DNA from: Linnemannia hyalina
Taxonomy: Eukaryota > Mortierellomycota > Mortierellomycetes > Mortierellales > Mortierellaceae
Assembly (NCBI GenBank): GCA_019671135.1
Contig: JAHRHY010000018.1
Location: 930,001 to 994,000 of the forward strand
DNA length: 64,000 nucleotides
Direction of reading: 5' to 3'
Shown here: positions 22,180 to 36,987 of the stretch, piece by piece
How positions within the stretch are numbered: the stretch's first letter is position 1
Layout of the letters: each line of letters begins with the position of its first letter
Translations under genes and position numbers: made by a program
Notes under the pieces: generated by a model
What the model saw: only the letters and a program-made list of their open reading frames with translations
What the model was told of the DNA's origin: nothing
Databases searched by the model: none

Positions 22180-24429
22180 ATGGCAAGCGCAACACCCAAA
22201 TACGCCGCAAAAAGCACTCTTCGCTCCATGTAAGTCTTTTTTTTTTTTTTTTTTTTTTCTATTCCTGCTCAGGTTGAATGTCAACGCAGGCTCACCCACA
22301 GTCTGACGAACGGACGGACAGACAAAAGTAGACAGAGCTATGACTTTTATAACCCTGTCCTGGGTAGACTGGAAAAAAAATGACCTCATTCATAACCCTC
22401 GTTCCTTTTGCCGTTTGGACCAACTTTATAGCAAAAACTTTACTAATGGGTACTCAGACATGCAAGCCAAGGTCCGCGAGGCTACCTCGAACGACCCTTG
22501 GGGACCAAGTGGCTCGCAAATGAACGAACTTGCTGCAGCCAGTCATAACCAGTAAGGAGTCTTGCTCATTACTTGTCCTTGTTTTTTTTTTTTGTATTGC
22601 TGCGTGAGTATGCATAGTGAGAGTGCAAAAGTGTAAGGAGGGACCGACGGACGGACGGACAGACAGAGATATAGGTAGAAAAAGAGACAGACTTGCCAGG
22701 CAGGGAACAAAAAGATGCTAACAGTTACTCCTTTTGTGGGGCCTCGATCCTTTTTAGACACGAGTTCCTAGAGATCATGGAGATTCTGGACAAGCGTATG
22801 AACGACAAGGGCAAGAACTGGCGCCATGTCTTTAAGGTAAGACATTTTGTTGCCTTCTCTCTCCTTTCCTTGTATTCACCTACCATGCGACACTTGACGA
22901 CTGACTGACGGACAACGACACCACCAAAAAAAAAAAAAAAAAAAAAGAAGAGACAAAGGCAGAGACACAAGACACCAACGAGCAACAAAGGAAGATTAAA
23001 CAAACGACATTTTTTTTACGCTGTTGTAAAAATGACTCGGGACTTGCTTGGGATGGACGCTACAGAGGCGGTTTTGCGTAGGGAGGGAGGGAGGGATGGA
23101 CTGGACGGAGAGGGAGAAAGGCGAAAGGATGGGCCTACCTCTCTTTGTAACCATTGAGCACAAAACAAAAAACAAAAAAAAAGAGAAAGACAAGAAACAG
23201 CCGCAAAGATATTTTTTTTGCTCACGCCGTGTTACCCACTAGGACACAATGACGAAAGGTCGAAAGGGAAAGAAAATCAACAAGGCAGAAAGAAAAGCGG
23301 TGGGGCTGGAAGCCCTATTTCGACTCTCCCGGAAAATCCATCAGTGGAAGAACGACCATGGACACTAATGCCTTGTCATCATTCCTGCTGCTTTCAACTA
23401 TTAGGCATTGACTGTTCTAGACTATTTGCTCCATGTTGGTATGTTGAGAGATCACTCGGCCGTATTTCCTTGAAGGTGTGTGCCAAACCTTGAATGATCC
23501 TGTAACAGCACGGTTTTGCTAACATGCTCTTTATGGTACTCATGACGACAGGTTCTGAAAGTGTCGTCAAGTATGCACGCGAGAACCTCTATATCGTCAA
23601 GACCTTGAAGGAATTCCAGTATATCGATGAAGATGGCAAGGATCAGGGTTCGAATGGTAAGTAGCAAACAAACAACCTCTTGGCATTTCTGCGCCAAGGC
23701 TGTTGTCGTTTTGTAATCAATGGACTAGGACTGATGGAATACGTCCTTTTGTTGTGTCTTATGAATATGAATATAGTTCGTCAAAAGGCCAAGGATATCA
23801 CTGCACTGCTCTCGGATGAGTCGCGCTTGAAGGAGGAGCGCCGAAGCCGCAATGCTATGAATGATCGTATGAGCGGGCGAGCTCATGGAGCAGACCGATT
23901 TGAACAACACACACCTGTCTATGAACGGCCTGGAGCGACGGATGAAGATCGTGATCTCCAGAGAGCTCTGGAAGAGAGTCGGCGGATGGCCCAATCAGAT
24001 GACACTTCCCGAAACAGGTATGGATCCATGCACCCTATAGTATGCCTCATGCTACAAAATACCTAACTATACATAGGAATCCATATGGTCACAATTTGCT
24101 AACGGGTGAGTCTGTTGCTGTATCAAAAAACATAGCGAGGACGACGATCTCAAGAAAGCCTTGGAGCTGAGCGAGAGAGAGGAGCAGGATCGTATCAAGA
24201 CAGTGGAAAAGTACAACGAGCTCTCACTTACCGAAGACTGGGAGGCTGACGACAAGTAAGCACTGTTTTACGGTATCGTTTGCGCGTGATCTCTAACTTC
24301 ATGTTAATACGTTAATACGTATACTAATCCAACCCCACCCCTCCCCTCGCTCTTCCTTCTTTCAGGCCTGTCAATCGCTATGAGCAGCAGAACAACACCG
24401 ACTTCTTTGGCAACGACTTTGGCGGACAG

Positions 24430-24476
<47 letters not shown>

Positions 24477-25492
24477 CTTTGATGCATTCTCTCCTGCGAA
24501 CGAATATGGAAACGACAGTAACGGCTTCCTCCAACAGCAGGCCACTGGATTCAACAACAACCCTTACCTCCAGTTCCAACAGCAGCAACTCCAGCAACAG
24601 CAACAGCAACAGCAACAGCTCATGCAGCAACAAATGATGCAGCAGCAGATGCAGCAGCAACAACAAATGGCGTTTTTGAACACCATGAACAACCCTTACC
24701 AACAGCAGCTTATGCCTCAGATGACAGGGGCACCTAACCTCGGCTCCAACAACCCCTTCAGTGCCTTTGCTCAGAAGCCAGCAATGACTGGTCAGCCCAC
24801 TGGTCTGAACGGAAGCAATGGTTTCAACAGTAACAACAACAACAGCAACGGCCTCAACAACGGTTTCAACAGTAGCAGCAGTAACAATAACACCCTTGGC
24901 GAGTTGTCGTTCCTTCAGAACTCTATGACTGGCGCTCCTGCCACAAGTCAGCCGGTAAGCGTTTTGCATTTGGCTCATTAACAGCTAGTCCACGCTTTTG
25001 TGCTTGTCCTCTATGATACTCATACTTTGTTGTTTTACTTTTTATGTACTATGCGATTAGGCTGCAACGAAGGCTGCCAACCCCAACGACGAAAAGTATG
25101 CTCATTTGGCTACGGCTTTGTCGAACCGTGACGATGGCATGGATACTTTCGGAAACATCGGTCAGCTTCGCATCCCTTCGCACACCTCCTTTGGATTGGG
25201 CAATCGTAGCACGAATGCTAATGGAGCAGCCAACCCCTTCCAGAACCTCGGTGGCGCTGGCGCCAGCAACAACAGCAATTCACTGATCGACATTGGTGAC
25301 TCTGGAAGCAACCTTGGACGAAACAACAGCAACAACCCCTTCCAAGCAATAGCACAGGGAGGTGGCCAGACCCACAGCGGGTTCCTGTCGTCTCAGGCAA
25401 CTGGATTTGGAGGGATGAATGGCAATGGCTTTGGTCAAAACGGGCAGACGAACGGCAACAACGGTGCCTACAGCAGTAACATGTTGTTTTAA
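22180..25492 (+). CDS. ENT1: Epsin: ENTH-domain endocytic adaptor with UIMs and NPF motifs
   Basis: Nine exons: 22180-22229, 22432-22551, 22758-22836, 23405-23438 (34 nt), 23552-23656, 23777-24017, 24136-24255, 24366-24954 and 25061-25492; 589 residues. Epsins bind PIP2 through the ENTH domain and recruit clathrin and ubiquitinated cargo at the plasma membrane. ENTH spans about residues 16-150, with VREATSNDPWGPSG, EFLEIMEILDKRMNDKGKNW and YARENLYIVKTLKEFQY. Two ubiquitin-interacting motifs follow (DRDLQRALEESRRM and DDDLKKALELSERE, the second joined directly after RNS), then a Gln/Asn-rich tail with three NPF motifs (EH-domain ligands) and Q-A/M/P-T-G motifs like those of SLA1 upstream. Assignment to ENT1 versus ENT2 is not possible. 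Confidence 0.93.
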
Positions 25493-25830
25493 GCCATTCT
25501 GGTGTGTCGTACTTGCCAGTCATTCTTTTTCTCTCTTTTGTAATTTTTCGTTGTTTGTTGTAACATTATCCATCCCAGGAAACAAATAAAAAAACACTTT
25601 TTTTTCGAGCATGCCTCCCTCTGACCCTTACATAATTGATTGCATGAACATGCCGTTATCCTACTGACATTGAGATGTCCCTGTGCCCAATGCGCTATTG
25701 TTGTGTGGCTTAGCAGCCTCTTTTTTTTTTTTTTTTCTTACCCACCTTATTCGTTCAACTCGTTTGTCTTTTTGTTTTCTCTGCTCATTCCATACCCCTC
25801 TTCGAACTTCCGCACGCACATTCACCACAA
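25493..25830. other. Intergenic between the epsin gene and PRMT3
   Basis: Contains an AATAAA near 25585 that may serve the epsin transcript, and a T-rich/C-rich leader before PRMT3 with a run of about 16 T near 25721-25736. No gene is seen. Confidence 0.55.
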
Positions 25831-27975
<2,145 letters not shown>

Positions 27976-28032
27976 AGCAGCTTTATCAACTTCTTTTCTG
28001 TCTTTCTATACACATGCATTTCATCATACATA

Positions 28033-28038
28033 AATAAA
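28033..28038 (+). terminator. Candidate polyadenylation signal of PRMT3
   Basis: AATAAA about 58 bp after the PRMT3 stop, in the 248-bp gap before the convergent LSG1 3' end. Confidence 0.45.
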
Positions 28039-28073
28039 GCATTCAAGTAAAAAAAAAATATGTATATTGATGT

Positions 28074-28181
28074 GGGTGGGGGGGGGGGGTGGGGGAATGA
28101 AAAAAATGCAAAAGTAGTAATACAAAAATATGCCAAGTAACCTTCACTTCCGTCTGTCCTGGGTGTGTGTGTGTGTGTGTG
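28074..28181. repeat. G-run and (GT)n repeat between the convergent PRMT3 and LSG1 genes
   Basis: A nearly pure G run interrupted by single T (about 28076-28095) is followed by a GT dinucleotide repeat near 28162-28181. The G run has four or more G blocks and could form a G-quadruplex on the plus strand; that is inference. Confidence 0.6.
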
Positions 28182-28223
28182 TCCGTCTCAATCCAAACAA
28201 CTACTCCGTCCAGTCTCGACTTC

Positions 28224-30851
28224 TTAGAAGATACCAGCACCAGAGCGCTGCTTAATGTTCTTCTTACCCTTCTTATGCTTCTTATTTCCCAATGCACCGG
28301 CAACATCTTCAACTCCTAGATCCAACAAGCCATCTCTAACACCCTGCATCCTCTGCTTCCTGCTCACATATCCGCCCTGGTTATCAGTCCGCTGCTGATG
28401 AGGGTACATCTGGACGCGCTGCATACCCTCCGAGATATCAATCGCAGTCTTTCCAGTGACCCTAGGCAAGTAGGTCGTCTTGCGGGTAGGTTGGAAGAAC
28501 GATGTGTCGACCGCTACAGTCTTTCCGGTTCCCGAACCAGTATGGGTAAGAGGCGTGATAGAGTTCATGTTGATGTAGGTCGAGGCCGAGGCTGGAAGAC
28601 GACGGGTGGGTGCGGCTTTGCGCTTCTTGAACCGGTCGAGTTGGTTGTGTTCGGCGTTGAATTCTGGGGATTCGATTCCTGGTGGGGGAGCGCAGTACAA
28701 CAACTTGCCCTATATTTTGTCAAAAACACACAAGACGAAAACAAGATGACCGTTAATAAGGGATGCATGATTTTCTCTTTTCACGTTTGCAAGAAAAAGT
28801 TCATAACAAAAAGCAACACATTAATCAAAACTTACGTTGACGTAGTCCTTGAGGATGTAACGAGCCGCACGAGACTCATCAGGGTTACCCTGACCAGCCT
28901 TGGTAAAACCACGGGCAACAGCATAAGCAATCAAGAACTCTTCCGCCGTAGGCAAGCCCGATCCTCCCTCCTCCTCGCTCAAGACCGCAATCTTGATACC
29001 ATAAATCGCCTCCAGAACATCCTTTGGAATCCTCTTTCCGATCAAACCTACAGATCCCGTAAACTCACGGAGCTGATCAATGGGCAAGACGCCGTTACAG
29101 ACCATGTCTCCCTGGGTGGTCGCAAAGGAAGGGAAGACGAGACCGGGACAATCACAGAGGATCATCTTGGGCGTCAAGTGAATAGTCTGGAAATGCTTGG
29201 TCTTTCCGGGGGTTGCCGAGACGGATACGGCGTGCTCGCCCAGGAGGGCGTTAATGGTCGAGGACTTTCCGACGTTGGGGTATCCGACGAGACCGATCGA
29301 CGTGATTCCCTTCAGTGGGTCTCTAGGATCTAAGTTGTATAAGTTTCCAAATGGATGGTGAGTAAGTGTTTTTGCAATATTCTCTCAGTGTCTATCGCAT
29401 AACTGCATTATGGCGACAAGATACGTACCATTGATGATGGGGGCCTCCTGGACCAAGAGCTCATAGAGATCCTTGGTGTCGCGGATGCGGGTACGATCAT
29501 CGTCCTTCTCGGTCTCCTTGATGGCCTTCCAGTGAGAGTGAGTCTTGTTGGGCTTAGCCTCATCCTCGTCATCCTCGGACTCAGACTCTTCCTCAGACTC
29601 TTCCTCTGACTCCTGAGCATCCTGAACCTCTTTGGTCTCCTGGTTGCTGGACGATGAAGCCTCGGCGGTCTCCTTGGCGTTGACGGAGGCAGGGGTGGTA
29701 GCAGCCTCGGTCTTTGTCTCCTTGACCTCCTCCTCTTCTTCTTCTTCTTCCTCCTCTTCTTCTTCCTCCTCGTCCTCAGTGTAATCAGAGTTGTTAGCGC
29801 GCATCTCGGCCAACTCCTGAGCCAAAGCTTCCAAACGGTCCCTTTCGGCCTGCTCCTTCTCCTGCTTCTCCTTGGCCAAAGCAGCCGAGAAGAAAGTATA
29901 ACGAATGCCCTCCTTGTCAAAGTAATCCGCCCAGCGCTTTCTCTGCTTAACAGTCAAGTAATCCGCCTTGTTAATCAAGAGCAAATTCCGCTTGCGGGGG
30001 TCAACCTCGGTCACATAAGTCTCCAAATCCGTCGACCGGAAAAAGAGCGGGTTCCTGGCATCGACAATCTGGACAATCAAATGCGAACGCTCAATGACAC
30101 GCCAGAGCTGACGCCAGACCTCGATGTTGCGCTCGAAGGGGGTCAACAACAAGCTTTCACGCTCGGCCAAAGTCGCCAGGTTACGACGCCAATCCAGAAA
30201 AGAGTTGCGCTCCATCCTCTGCAATTCGGGACCGGTGGTGGTCTCGTCCCAGTGGGGGCGACGGGGAACGGTCAGTTCGGACTTGAACTCTGTGTGCTTG
30301 GCGAGGGTTTCTTTCTCCTTGTCGGCTGAGAGCATGAAGGGGTTCTCGTAATGGTCCGACACGACCTTGATGTTGAGTTTTTCTATTTGAAGGCAGGATG
30401 AGCCCATGTTAGTACCTTCCATACGCGCCCAACTTGTAGGCCAATGCGGGTTCAATTGACACAAAGATGATCAGTGATAGAACAGCAAGTGATTGAATGA
30501 TCAGTGGATTATTTACCAGCTGTGAACTCTGTGCCTGCCAAAGCAGCAGTGCTCAAGAACGACTCCAGATCACCCTCCTGGGTGACCGACTGGAGACGGG
30601 TCCAGCTTCCACCATCATCAACATCAGCCGAGTGCTAAACAGTTTTGCATGATATAAAGTAAAATATCCATTGTTAAAACTCCTGCATCTTTGGGATAAA
30701 CACAAAAAAACCGCAGGTTCACTTGAAAATGTGTGAGTGTGGTGCTTACAAGGCGCTCGTCGCCGTCTTTTGGTCTGCTGCGGCCCTTGAAACGGGCCTT
30801 GATGATTGCCTGGCCGAGACCGACGTTCTTTTTGCTTTTGGGAATAGCCAT
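28224..30851 (-). CDS. LSG1: Large ribosomal subunit GTPase Lsg1 (circularly permuted GTPase)
   Basis: Five exons on the minus strand: 30851-30750, 30634-30517, 30382-29429, 29329-28836 and 28709-28224; 717 residues. Lsg1 acts in the cytoplasm in the last steps of 60S maturation, releasing Nmd3. The GTPase motifs appear in permuted order: G4 LLLINKADYL near 208-212, then G1 GYPNVGKSS near 405 and G3 DCPG near 452. The N-terminus MAIPKSKKNVGLGQAIIK fits the family. Between G4 and G1 is a long acidic insert with about 16 Glu in a row (near 277-292). The C-terminus is Lys-rich, and LPTAEEFLIAYAVARGF is conserved Lsg1 sequence. It is divergent from MCM5. Confidence 0.94.
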
Positions 30852-31350
30852 GGGTGTGTCTCTGTGGGAATGTAAAGTACGGGGAGGAAGTGGTGAATGA
30901 GAAGAGAGTGGGTGAGAAGAAAAAGGGGGGATAATGGGATGGGTGGGTCGTGAGGTGAGAAAAAAGAAAGGCCTTTATTTTGAGTTGACTGAGCCAGGCA
31001 AGTTACTAATCCCGTGCGTCTGAATAAGCAAAAAAAAAAAAAACACAGCAGCAAGAGAAAAAAAAAAAGAAAAGAAAAAAAAATGCAAAACAACAACCCC
31101 GCGACTGCTTTTGTTTCGGTGGCGTCACATCCACGCTTTTCATAAATTAAAACGCGTTGTAACGAAAACAAAGAAGCCAGTCCTCCTGCCTGCAAGCTTG
31201 CTCAGGGACACAGAAAAGTAGTGGCAAAAGACTCAACCGCTGTTTTCTTTCACTTCTTTCATCGCCCACTCCTCGTCCTAACCGTTTCATTCCGTCGACA
31301 ACGGTCCCTCCTCTCTTCAACAAACACAACCGCAGACACTTACAGACACG
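30852..31350. promoter_or_regulatory. Divergent LSG1-MCM5 promoter region
   Basis: A gap of 499 bp with several A runs (31028-31082) and one ACGCGT box listed separately. No gene is seen. Confidence 0.55.
31152..31157. promoter_or_regulatory. ACGCGT (MCB-type) box upstream of MCM5
   Basis: The palindrome ACGCGT lies 194 bp before the MCM5 start. In yeasts this is the binding core of MBF (Mbp1-Swi6), which drives G1/S genes including MCMs. Its use here is inference. Confidence 0.5.
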
Positions 31351-34251
31351 ATGGCAAACATTGGTTGGGACACTGGTCGAATCCACACCGCTCAGGTCCT
31401 GCCTCCCCAGGACGAGGACGCGGGCCTCAACACCATGAACACCATCCAGGAGGTCTTCTCGGCCTTCATTCAGCAGTTCCACATCAACGGCGTCTACATC
31501 TATCGGTAAAACATACCCGCCATCACTTCACATATTCTACGTCAAATCTGGAACAAACAACACCACAAGTCTGTACAATAGAAGCTCATTCTCTTACTTT
31601 CACCCCTCATTTCAACGTGAATAGTGATCAGTTGCGTCAGAACGTTATGCTGAAGCGCCATTTGCTGGACGTTGACGTCGGACATTTGATTGCCTTCAAC
31701 CAGGAACTGGCCCACCATTTGACTCAGAAGCCCACAGAGCTTTTGCCTTTGGTTAGTCATAGAGCTGGATAACTTTACACGAACATTGACTTTACTGGCA
31801 CAATTACTCGACCTCGAACTAACCATTCTCCTGCTTAACCAAATTGTTTGAAATAGTTCGAGAAGGCTATTCAGTTACATGCCAAGAGGATTATCAACGT
31901 CAACCCCAATGTGGAATTCGAGGGCGAAGACTACCAGGTCGTTCTTCACTCGAGTGCAAACATGATCAAGATTCGCCACCTCAATGTAAATAACACCTCA
32001 GGACACACTTCAAAAGGATCAGAGTAATTGTACTACAGGAAGGACACCACCAACTCACCATCTTTGAAATTTCGTTCTGTCCTTTCAAACTATAGGCCAA
32101 TAGTATTTCAAAATTGGTCCGCATCTCAGGAATCATCATCGCAGCTTCGCCTCTCACCTCCAAGGCCACTTCTCTGACTCTCAGATGCAAGACCTGCCAA
32201 AAGACCAGGAAGTTGCCCATTCAGGCTGGATTTTCAGGAATCAACATGCCCCGTACCTGCGACCTGTAAGCAACAGGAAGCAGACACTTGTCTTCGCAAT
32301 AGCAATTTTCATCAAGGAAATATCGTCAGGAGACAACAAACTCATTAGACACAATTTTTTTCGTGTGCGCAATATTTAGGAGCGTCGGCGCAGAACCCAA
32401 CCCCACAGGATGCGGCTTGGACCCATATGTCGTCGATCACGACAAGTCGGTGTGCGTGGACCAGCAAATTTTGAAGCTCCAGGAATCGCCCGATGATGTT
32501 CCCGTTGGAGAGTTGCCCCGTCATGTTCTCCTCAGCGCTGACAGAGATTTGACCAACAGGGTCGTCCCAGGATCTAGAGCCACTATCATGGGTATCTACT
32601 CTGTCTTCCAGACCAAGCCCGGCGTAAGTTTCTCTTTTTGGCACCATGCCTTGAAGCAACTGGACATGTTTTGTGCGCGTCTAACTCGTGTTTTTGTCCA
32701 CCAATAATAGAGGGGAAACAACGCCATCGCCATCCGCACTCCTTACATTCGCGTGGTTGGAATCAACACAGAGACTGACGCTTCTGGTCGTAAGAGGAAC
32801 TTTACCGATGAGGAAGAGGAGGAATTCATTGCCATGTCCAGGGAGCCTGGTCTTTACCAAAAGTTTGCCAACAGCATCGCGCCCTCGATTTTCGGAAACC
32901 ATGGTATGTGGACACACACAGGACTACGGAAATAACTCGCGCTGTAGGTTTGACTTCCAAAAGCAAGTGCTGACGTATACGGAAACTTCCTATTTTACCT
33001 GCAGATATCAAGAAGGCCATTTCGTGCTTGTTGTTTGGTGGATCAAAAAACGTTTTGCCAGACGGCATGAAGCTTCGTGGAGATATCAACGTCCTCTTGC
33101 TCGGTGACCCAGGTACCGCCAAGTCGCAACTGTTGAAGTTTGTTGAAAAGGTTTCGCCCATCTCAGTCTACACCTCCGGTAAGGGTAGTTCCGCCGCCGG
33201 TTTGACTGCTTCGGTTGTCAGGGAGCCCTCAACACGCGAGTTCTATCTGGAAGGAGGTGCTATGGTTCTTGCTGATGGAGGAGTTGTCTGTATCGATGAG
33301 TTTGACAAGATGAGGGACGAGGACAGAGTTGCTATTCACGAAGCCATGGAACAGCAGACCATTTCGATCGCCAAGGCAGGAATCACAACCATTCTTAACT
33401 CAAGGACGTCGGTCTTGGCGGCTGCCAACCCTGTCTTTGGACGATACGACGACATGCGCTCTGCAGGCGAGAACATTGATTTCCAGACGACCATTTTGTC
33501 CAGATTCGATATGATCTTTATTCTCAAGGACGAGCACAACGAGGGACGGGATATGACCATTGCTCGCCACGTCATGAACGTACACATGGACCGACCCAGC
33601 GAGACAGCTGCCAGTGAAATTAGCATTGAAAAGATGAAGAACTATATCAGCTACTGCAAACTCAAGTCAGCACCCCGTCTGACCAAGGAGGCTGCTGAGA
33701 AGCTGAGCAGTCATTTTGTTGGTATTCGCTCGACCGTTGGCCACATGCAGGACATGGAGGGTGTCAGGACATCGATCCCTATCACTATCCGTCAGTTGGA
33801 GGCTATTATCCGTATTTCCGAGTCGCTGGCCAAGATTACTCTTTCACCGCGTGCCAATGAACAGCATGTCGATGAGGCCATTCGTCTGTTCAAGTTCTCT
33901 ACCATGGACGCTGTCAACGCCGGTACCAGTACGTATCTTCGCTTTGTCTTACATTTATGATCTGAATGCTCTGCTGTAATGCCGGTTGTATTGACTTGTC
34001 ACTATCTGCATGTCTATTTAGTGGATGGAAAGACACGTCAGCAGGGTGCTGAGGAGGTTCGCCATGTGGAGGAGGCTATCCGTCGTCGTGTGGCCATTGG
34101 ATCGCAGATCCCAACGGCAGTTTTGGTACGTGAGCTCGAGTCGCAAGGATACAACTCTCGTAATGTCGAGAGGGCGATCTTTATGCTTGAGAGGCAGGAG
34201 GTTCTCCAGTACACTAACATGCGCAAGAGCGTTCGTCGCCAGCGCATGTAG
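31351..34251 (+). CDS. MCM5: DNA replication licensing helicase subunit Mcm5
   Basis: Eight exons: 31351-31505, 31625-31751, 31857-31985, 32096-32265, 32380-32623, 32711-32903, 33005-33928 and 34022-34251; 723 residues, the normal Mcm5 length. It is one of six subunits of the MCM2-7 helicase loaded at origins. The N-terminal domain contains [16 protein letters not shown] and a zinc-binding region (CKTCQK...CDL...GC). The AAA+ core has Walker [10 protein letters not shown] at about 372, Walker [16 protein letters not shown] at about 435 and the arginine finger ILSRFDMIF at about 504. A C-terminal winged-helix segment follows. Mcm5 rather than a paralogue is indicated by [31 protein letters not shown] and the overall length. 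Confidence 0.95.
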
Positions 34252-34753
34252 ACAAACATTTTTCTTTTCTATTTCCTTTCGTAAACAACAAAAACAACTA
34301 AACAACACAAAATAATAATATATCGTTTGTTTTTGCATCAGTTCTTCCATGGTTCTTTCTCTCACACACATACTCTCTCTCTTTGGCCGCGATATCATAT
34401 CATTCATTCTGGAGTCTGATTCATGCAGAGCAACAGTCACTTGAACACGCTCGGACTCTGTGGCTTGTCAGACGACGTGGAAGGGAGTGGGGGGTGGACT
34501 TTCGCGTTTCTCTTTTGCCGTGCCCCTTGTGTGTCGCAGTTGTGAGGGGAAAGAAGGGACCAGGACAGCCAGCCTGAACAGATCCTTTTTACCTCCTTAC
34601 ACACACCCCTCAACTTTCATTTATTATTTCATTCTCTTTCTTTTCTTCAACTCCCACTCAGCCCAGCGCATCAACTCCGGAACACGCACAGGTCCGACAA
34701 CAATCGACCAACTGAATTCAACTACACGGATAAAACAACACACCTAACAAACC
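34252..34753. other. Intergenic between MCM5 and the cargo lectin gene
   Basis: MCM5 3' flank followed by a C/T/A-rich leader for the lectin gene. No gene or notable repeat is seen. Confidence 0.55.
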
Positions 34754-36565
34754 ATGGGAAAGTCGGTGTTCTCGAGGTTGCTCATGGGACTTTCCCTGCT
34801 GGCAACTACAGCTGTCGTCGTCGTTTCGGCAGCTGGTGATGAGGATGGCGTGCTCCCTCTCCGCACCCATTCCATCTACATGCCCTACATTGGTAACGTC
34901 TCTGCCCTGCGAGTTCCTTTTTTTGGTTACGGGACAAGCGTGGAAACAAGAAGGAGAAAGAGCGTGAGAGTGTACCTTGTGAGGAGACAAGCGTGTGCCT
35001 CTTTTTTTATGTTATTCAGGGAGGCACAACAACAACGCTTTCGTATCTTGAACGATTTGTCAAGAATATCCTTACTACTCATGGCTCCCCCCAACACCAA
35101 AGTGCGCATCCTGACCTGACCCTTCCAAACATGTTTTCTGTATTCATATCGCTGTTTATAGATCAGGATCTTCAGAATCGCTGGTTCGACTTTGGAGGCG
35201 ACGCCTTGGTCAACACTAACAAGCACATCCGTTTGACCTCCGACATCCCCTCCCAGACCGGATATCTCTGGAGTCGTCTCGTAAGTGAGAATTTAGCATC
35301 TCTTTTTGCACAATTACTTTTCTGTCTCTTTATGGGTGTGATAGATATCATTTCCATACCGCTGTTCGTCGTTGTTACTGTGGAGTTCTTTTTTTTGGCA
35401 CCAACACTATTTGTAACTGTAACGCTATCTCACACGTCCCTTTTTTATTTGCTAAAAATATCATCACGACTCATAGCCCTTGACATCGTCGAGCTTCCAG
35501 GTCGAATTCGAGTTCAAGGTAGGGGGCAAGGGCGATGGACTCTATGGCGATGGATTTGCAGTCTGGTTGACCAAGGACCGCGCCGTGATGGGACCTGTCT
35601 TTGGAAACAAGGATCAGTTTGAGGGCTTGGGTATCTTTTTTGACACCTACGCCAACTCTCGGCAATCTGTAAGTAGCACCCTTGTTTTTCTCACCTCCTT
35701 CCTTTAAATGGGAAGGAGGAACTGTTATCCCTGCCCATCGTTCAATGGCATACCTCCTTAATTTTCTAACGCATATATGATTATATTTCGTCAACAACGA
35801 ATAGCACTCGTTCCCATATATAATGGCGATGATGGGAGATGGAAAGACAAACTATGATAATGCAAACGATGGCGAGTCGAACAAGCTTGGAGGTTGTGAA
35901 TCGGACTTTAGAGAAAGTCTCGTCCCCACCAAGGGCAGAATCACCTACCACCGCGACTCTGGTACTCTCAACGTAAGTGCTTTCTTCCTCCTCTTCATGA
36001 TTCTCAACAAACAAGGAAATTTCTCTTTGTTCATAATCGCCATGATACTTGCAATGACCCCCCTATACTAATACAACGATTTGATAACTATATATCTTTC
36101 TAACCCTTGTAATTAATGTTATAGTTCAAGATTCAGACTAGAGGGTGGGACGAGTGGGATGAATGCTTCACATTGTCAGGCGTCAAACTGCCCACAATCT
36201 CTTACCTGGGCTTCACATCCGTCACGGGCGAGGTCCACGACAACCACGACATCATCAGCGTCACCACCAGCACCCTCTCCGGCAAGGCCGAATCGCCCTT
36301 CCAGGTAACGACAAGACTTGTCAAACCTCCATCCTCCTCTCCCCTTCATACGCCATGGAAAGAAATGAATGGTTAATTAATGTGCCTCTGTTTTTTTTTT
36401 GTTTTTTGGGCGTTGACATAGAAAATCAACAACACACCTCCTCCTCAGAAGAAGACCGGCGTGATGTGGTACCTCAAGTTCCTAGCTGCCTGTGCAGTCT
36501 TTGTTGCACTTGTCATGGCCTTCAAGATGTCCAAGGGCGGCTCCAACGACATGAAGCGCTTCTAA
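34754..36565 (+). CDS. LMAN2: L-type lectin of the early secretory pathway (VIP36/LMAN2-like)
   Basis: Six exons: 34754-34892, 35162-35280, 35477-35668, 35805-35972, 36125-36304 and 36422-36565; 313 residues. Such lectins bind high-mannose glycans on cargo and cycle between ER and Golgi. A signal peptide (about 1-27, LLMGLSLLATTAVVVVSA) is followed by a legume-lectin-like domain with FDFGGDALVNTNKHIRLT, GDGFAVWLTKDRAVMG and LGIFFDTYANSRQS. A transmembrane segment (WYLKFLAACAVFVALVMAF) comes near the end, with a short cytosolic tail ending KRF. The lack of a coiled-coil stalk makes it VIP36-like rather than ERGIC-53-like; yeast equivalents are Emp46/Emp47. Confidence 0.9.
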
Positions 36566-36702
36566 AGTAACAAACATTGACAGCGAAGCGCAAAAAAAAT
36601 TCGGGAAGTGGAAAAAGACAGAACCTGGAATCTGAATGAAGCAAGTTACATTCTTGACCCTGAACCCCCGTCTCTGTTAACAGGATTTATCAGTTCAATT
36701 GA

Positions 36703-36708
36703 AATAAA
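36703..36708 (+). terminator. Candidate polyadenylation signal of the lectin gene
   Basis: AATAAA about 138 bp past the lectin stop codon. The rest of the 422-bp gap to the convergent RNR2 3' end (36566-36987) holds nothing else I can support. Confidence 0.4.
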
Positions 36709-36987
36709 ATGAAAATCATGTCCTATCAATGTCCAGATACCAGGAACATGATTGCGATGAATGCATTAGCTAACACTTCAAGTTTTTATTATAGTGATTC
36801 TACTGCGCTGCGATGAATAACGGGCAATTGATGATAGAAAACACACAAAACCAGAAAAAGGTAAGCTAGTTAGGGGGGGGATATAAAAGTGGGGAGGTTG
36901 GAGTGAGAAATAATGTACAAATAGAACTATAGAAAAGGATGGAGACAGAGAAAAGAAAAGAATTGAAAAAGGAACGAAGCAACCATT

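Noticed and set aside
24066..24135. Possible extra epsin exon coding NPYGHNLLTG between the two UIM exons
   Set aside because: Its donor leaves the wrong phase for the following UIM exon, while joining 24017 directly to 24136 gives RNSEDDDLKKAL in frame.
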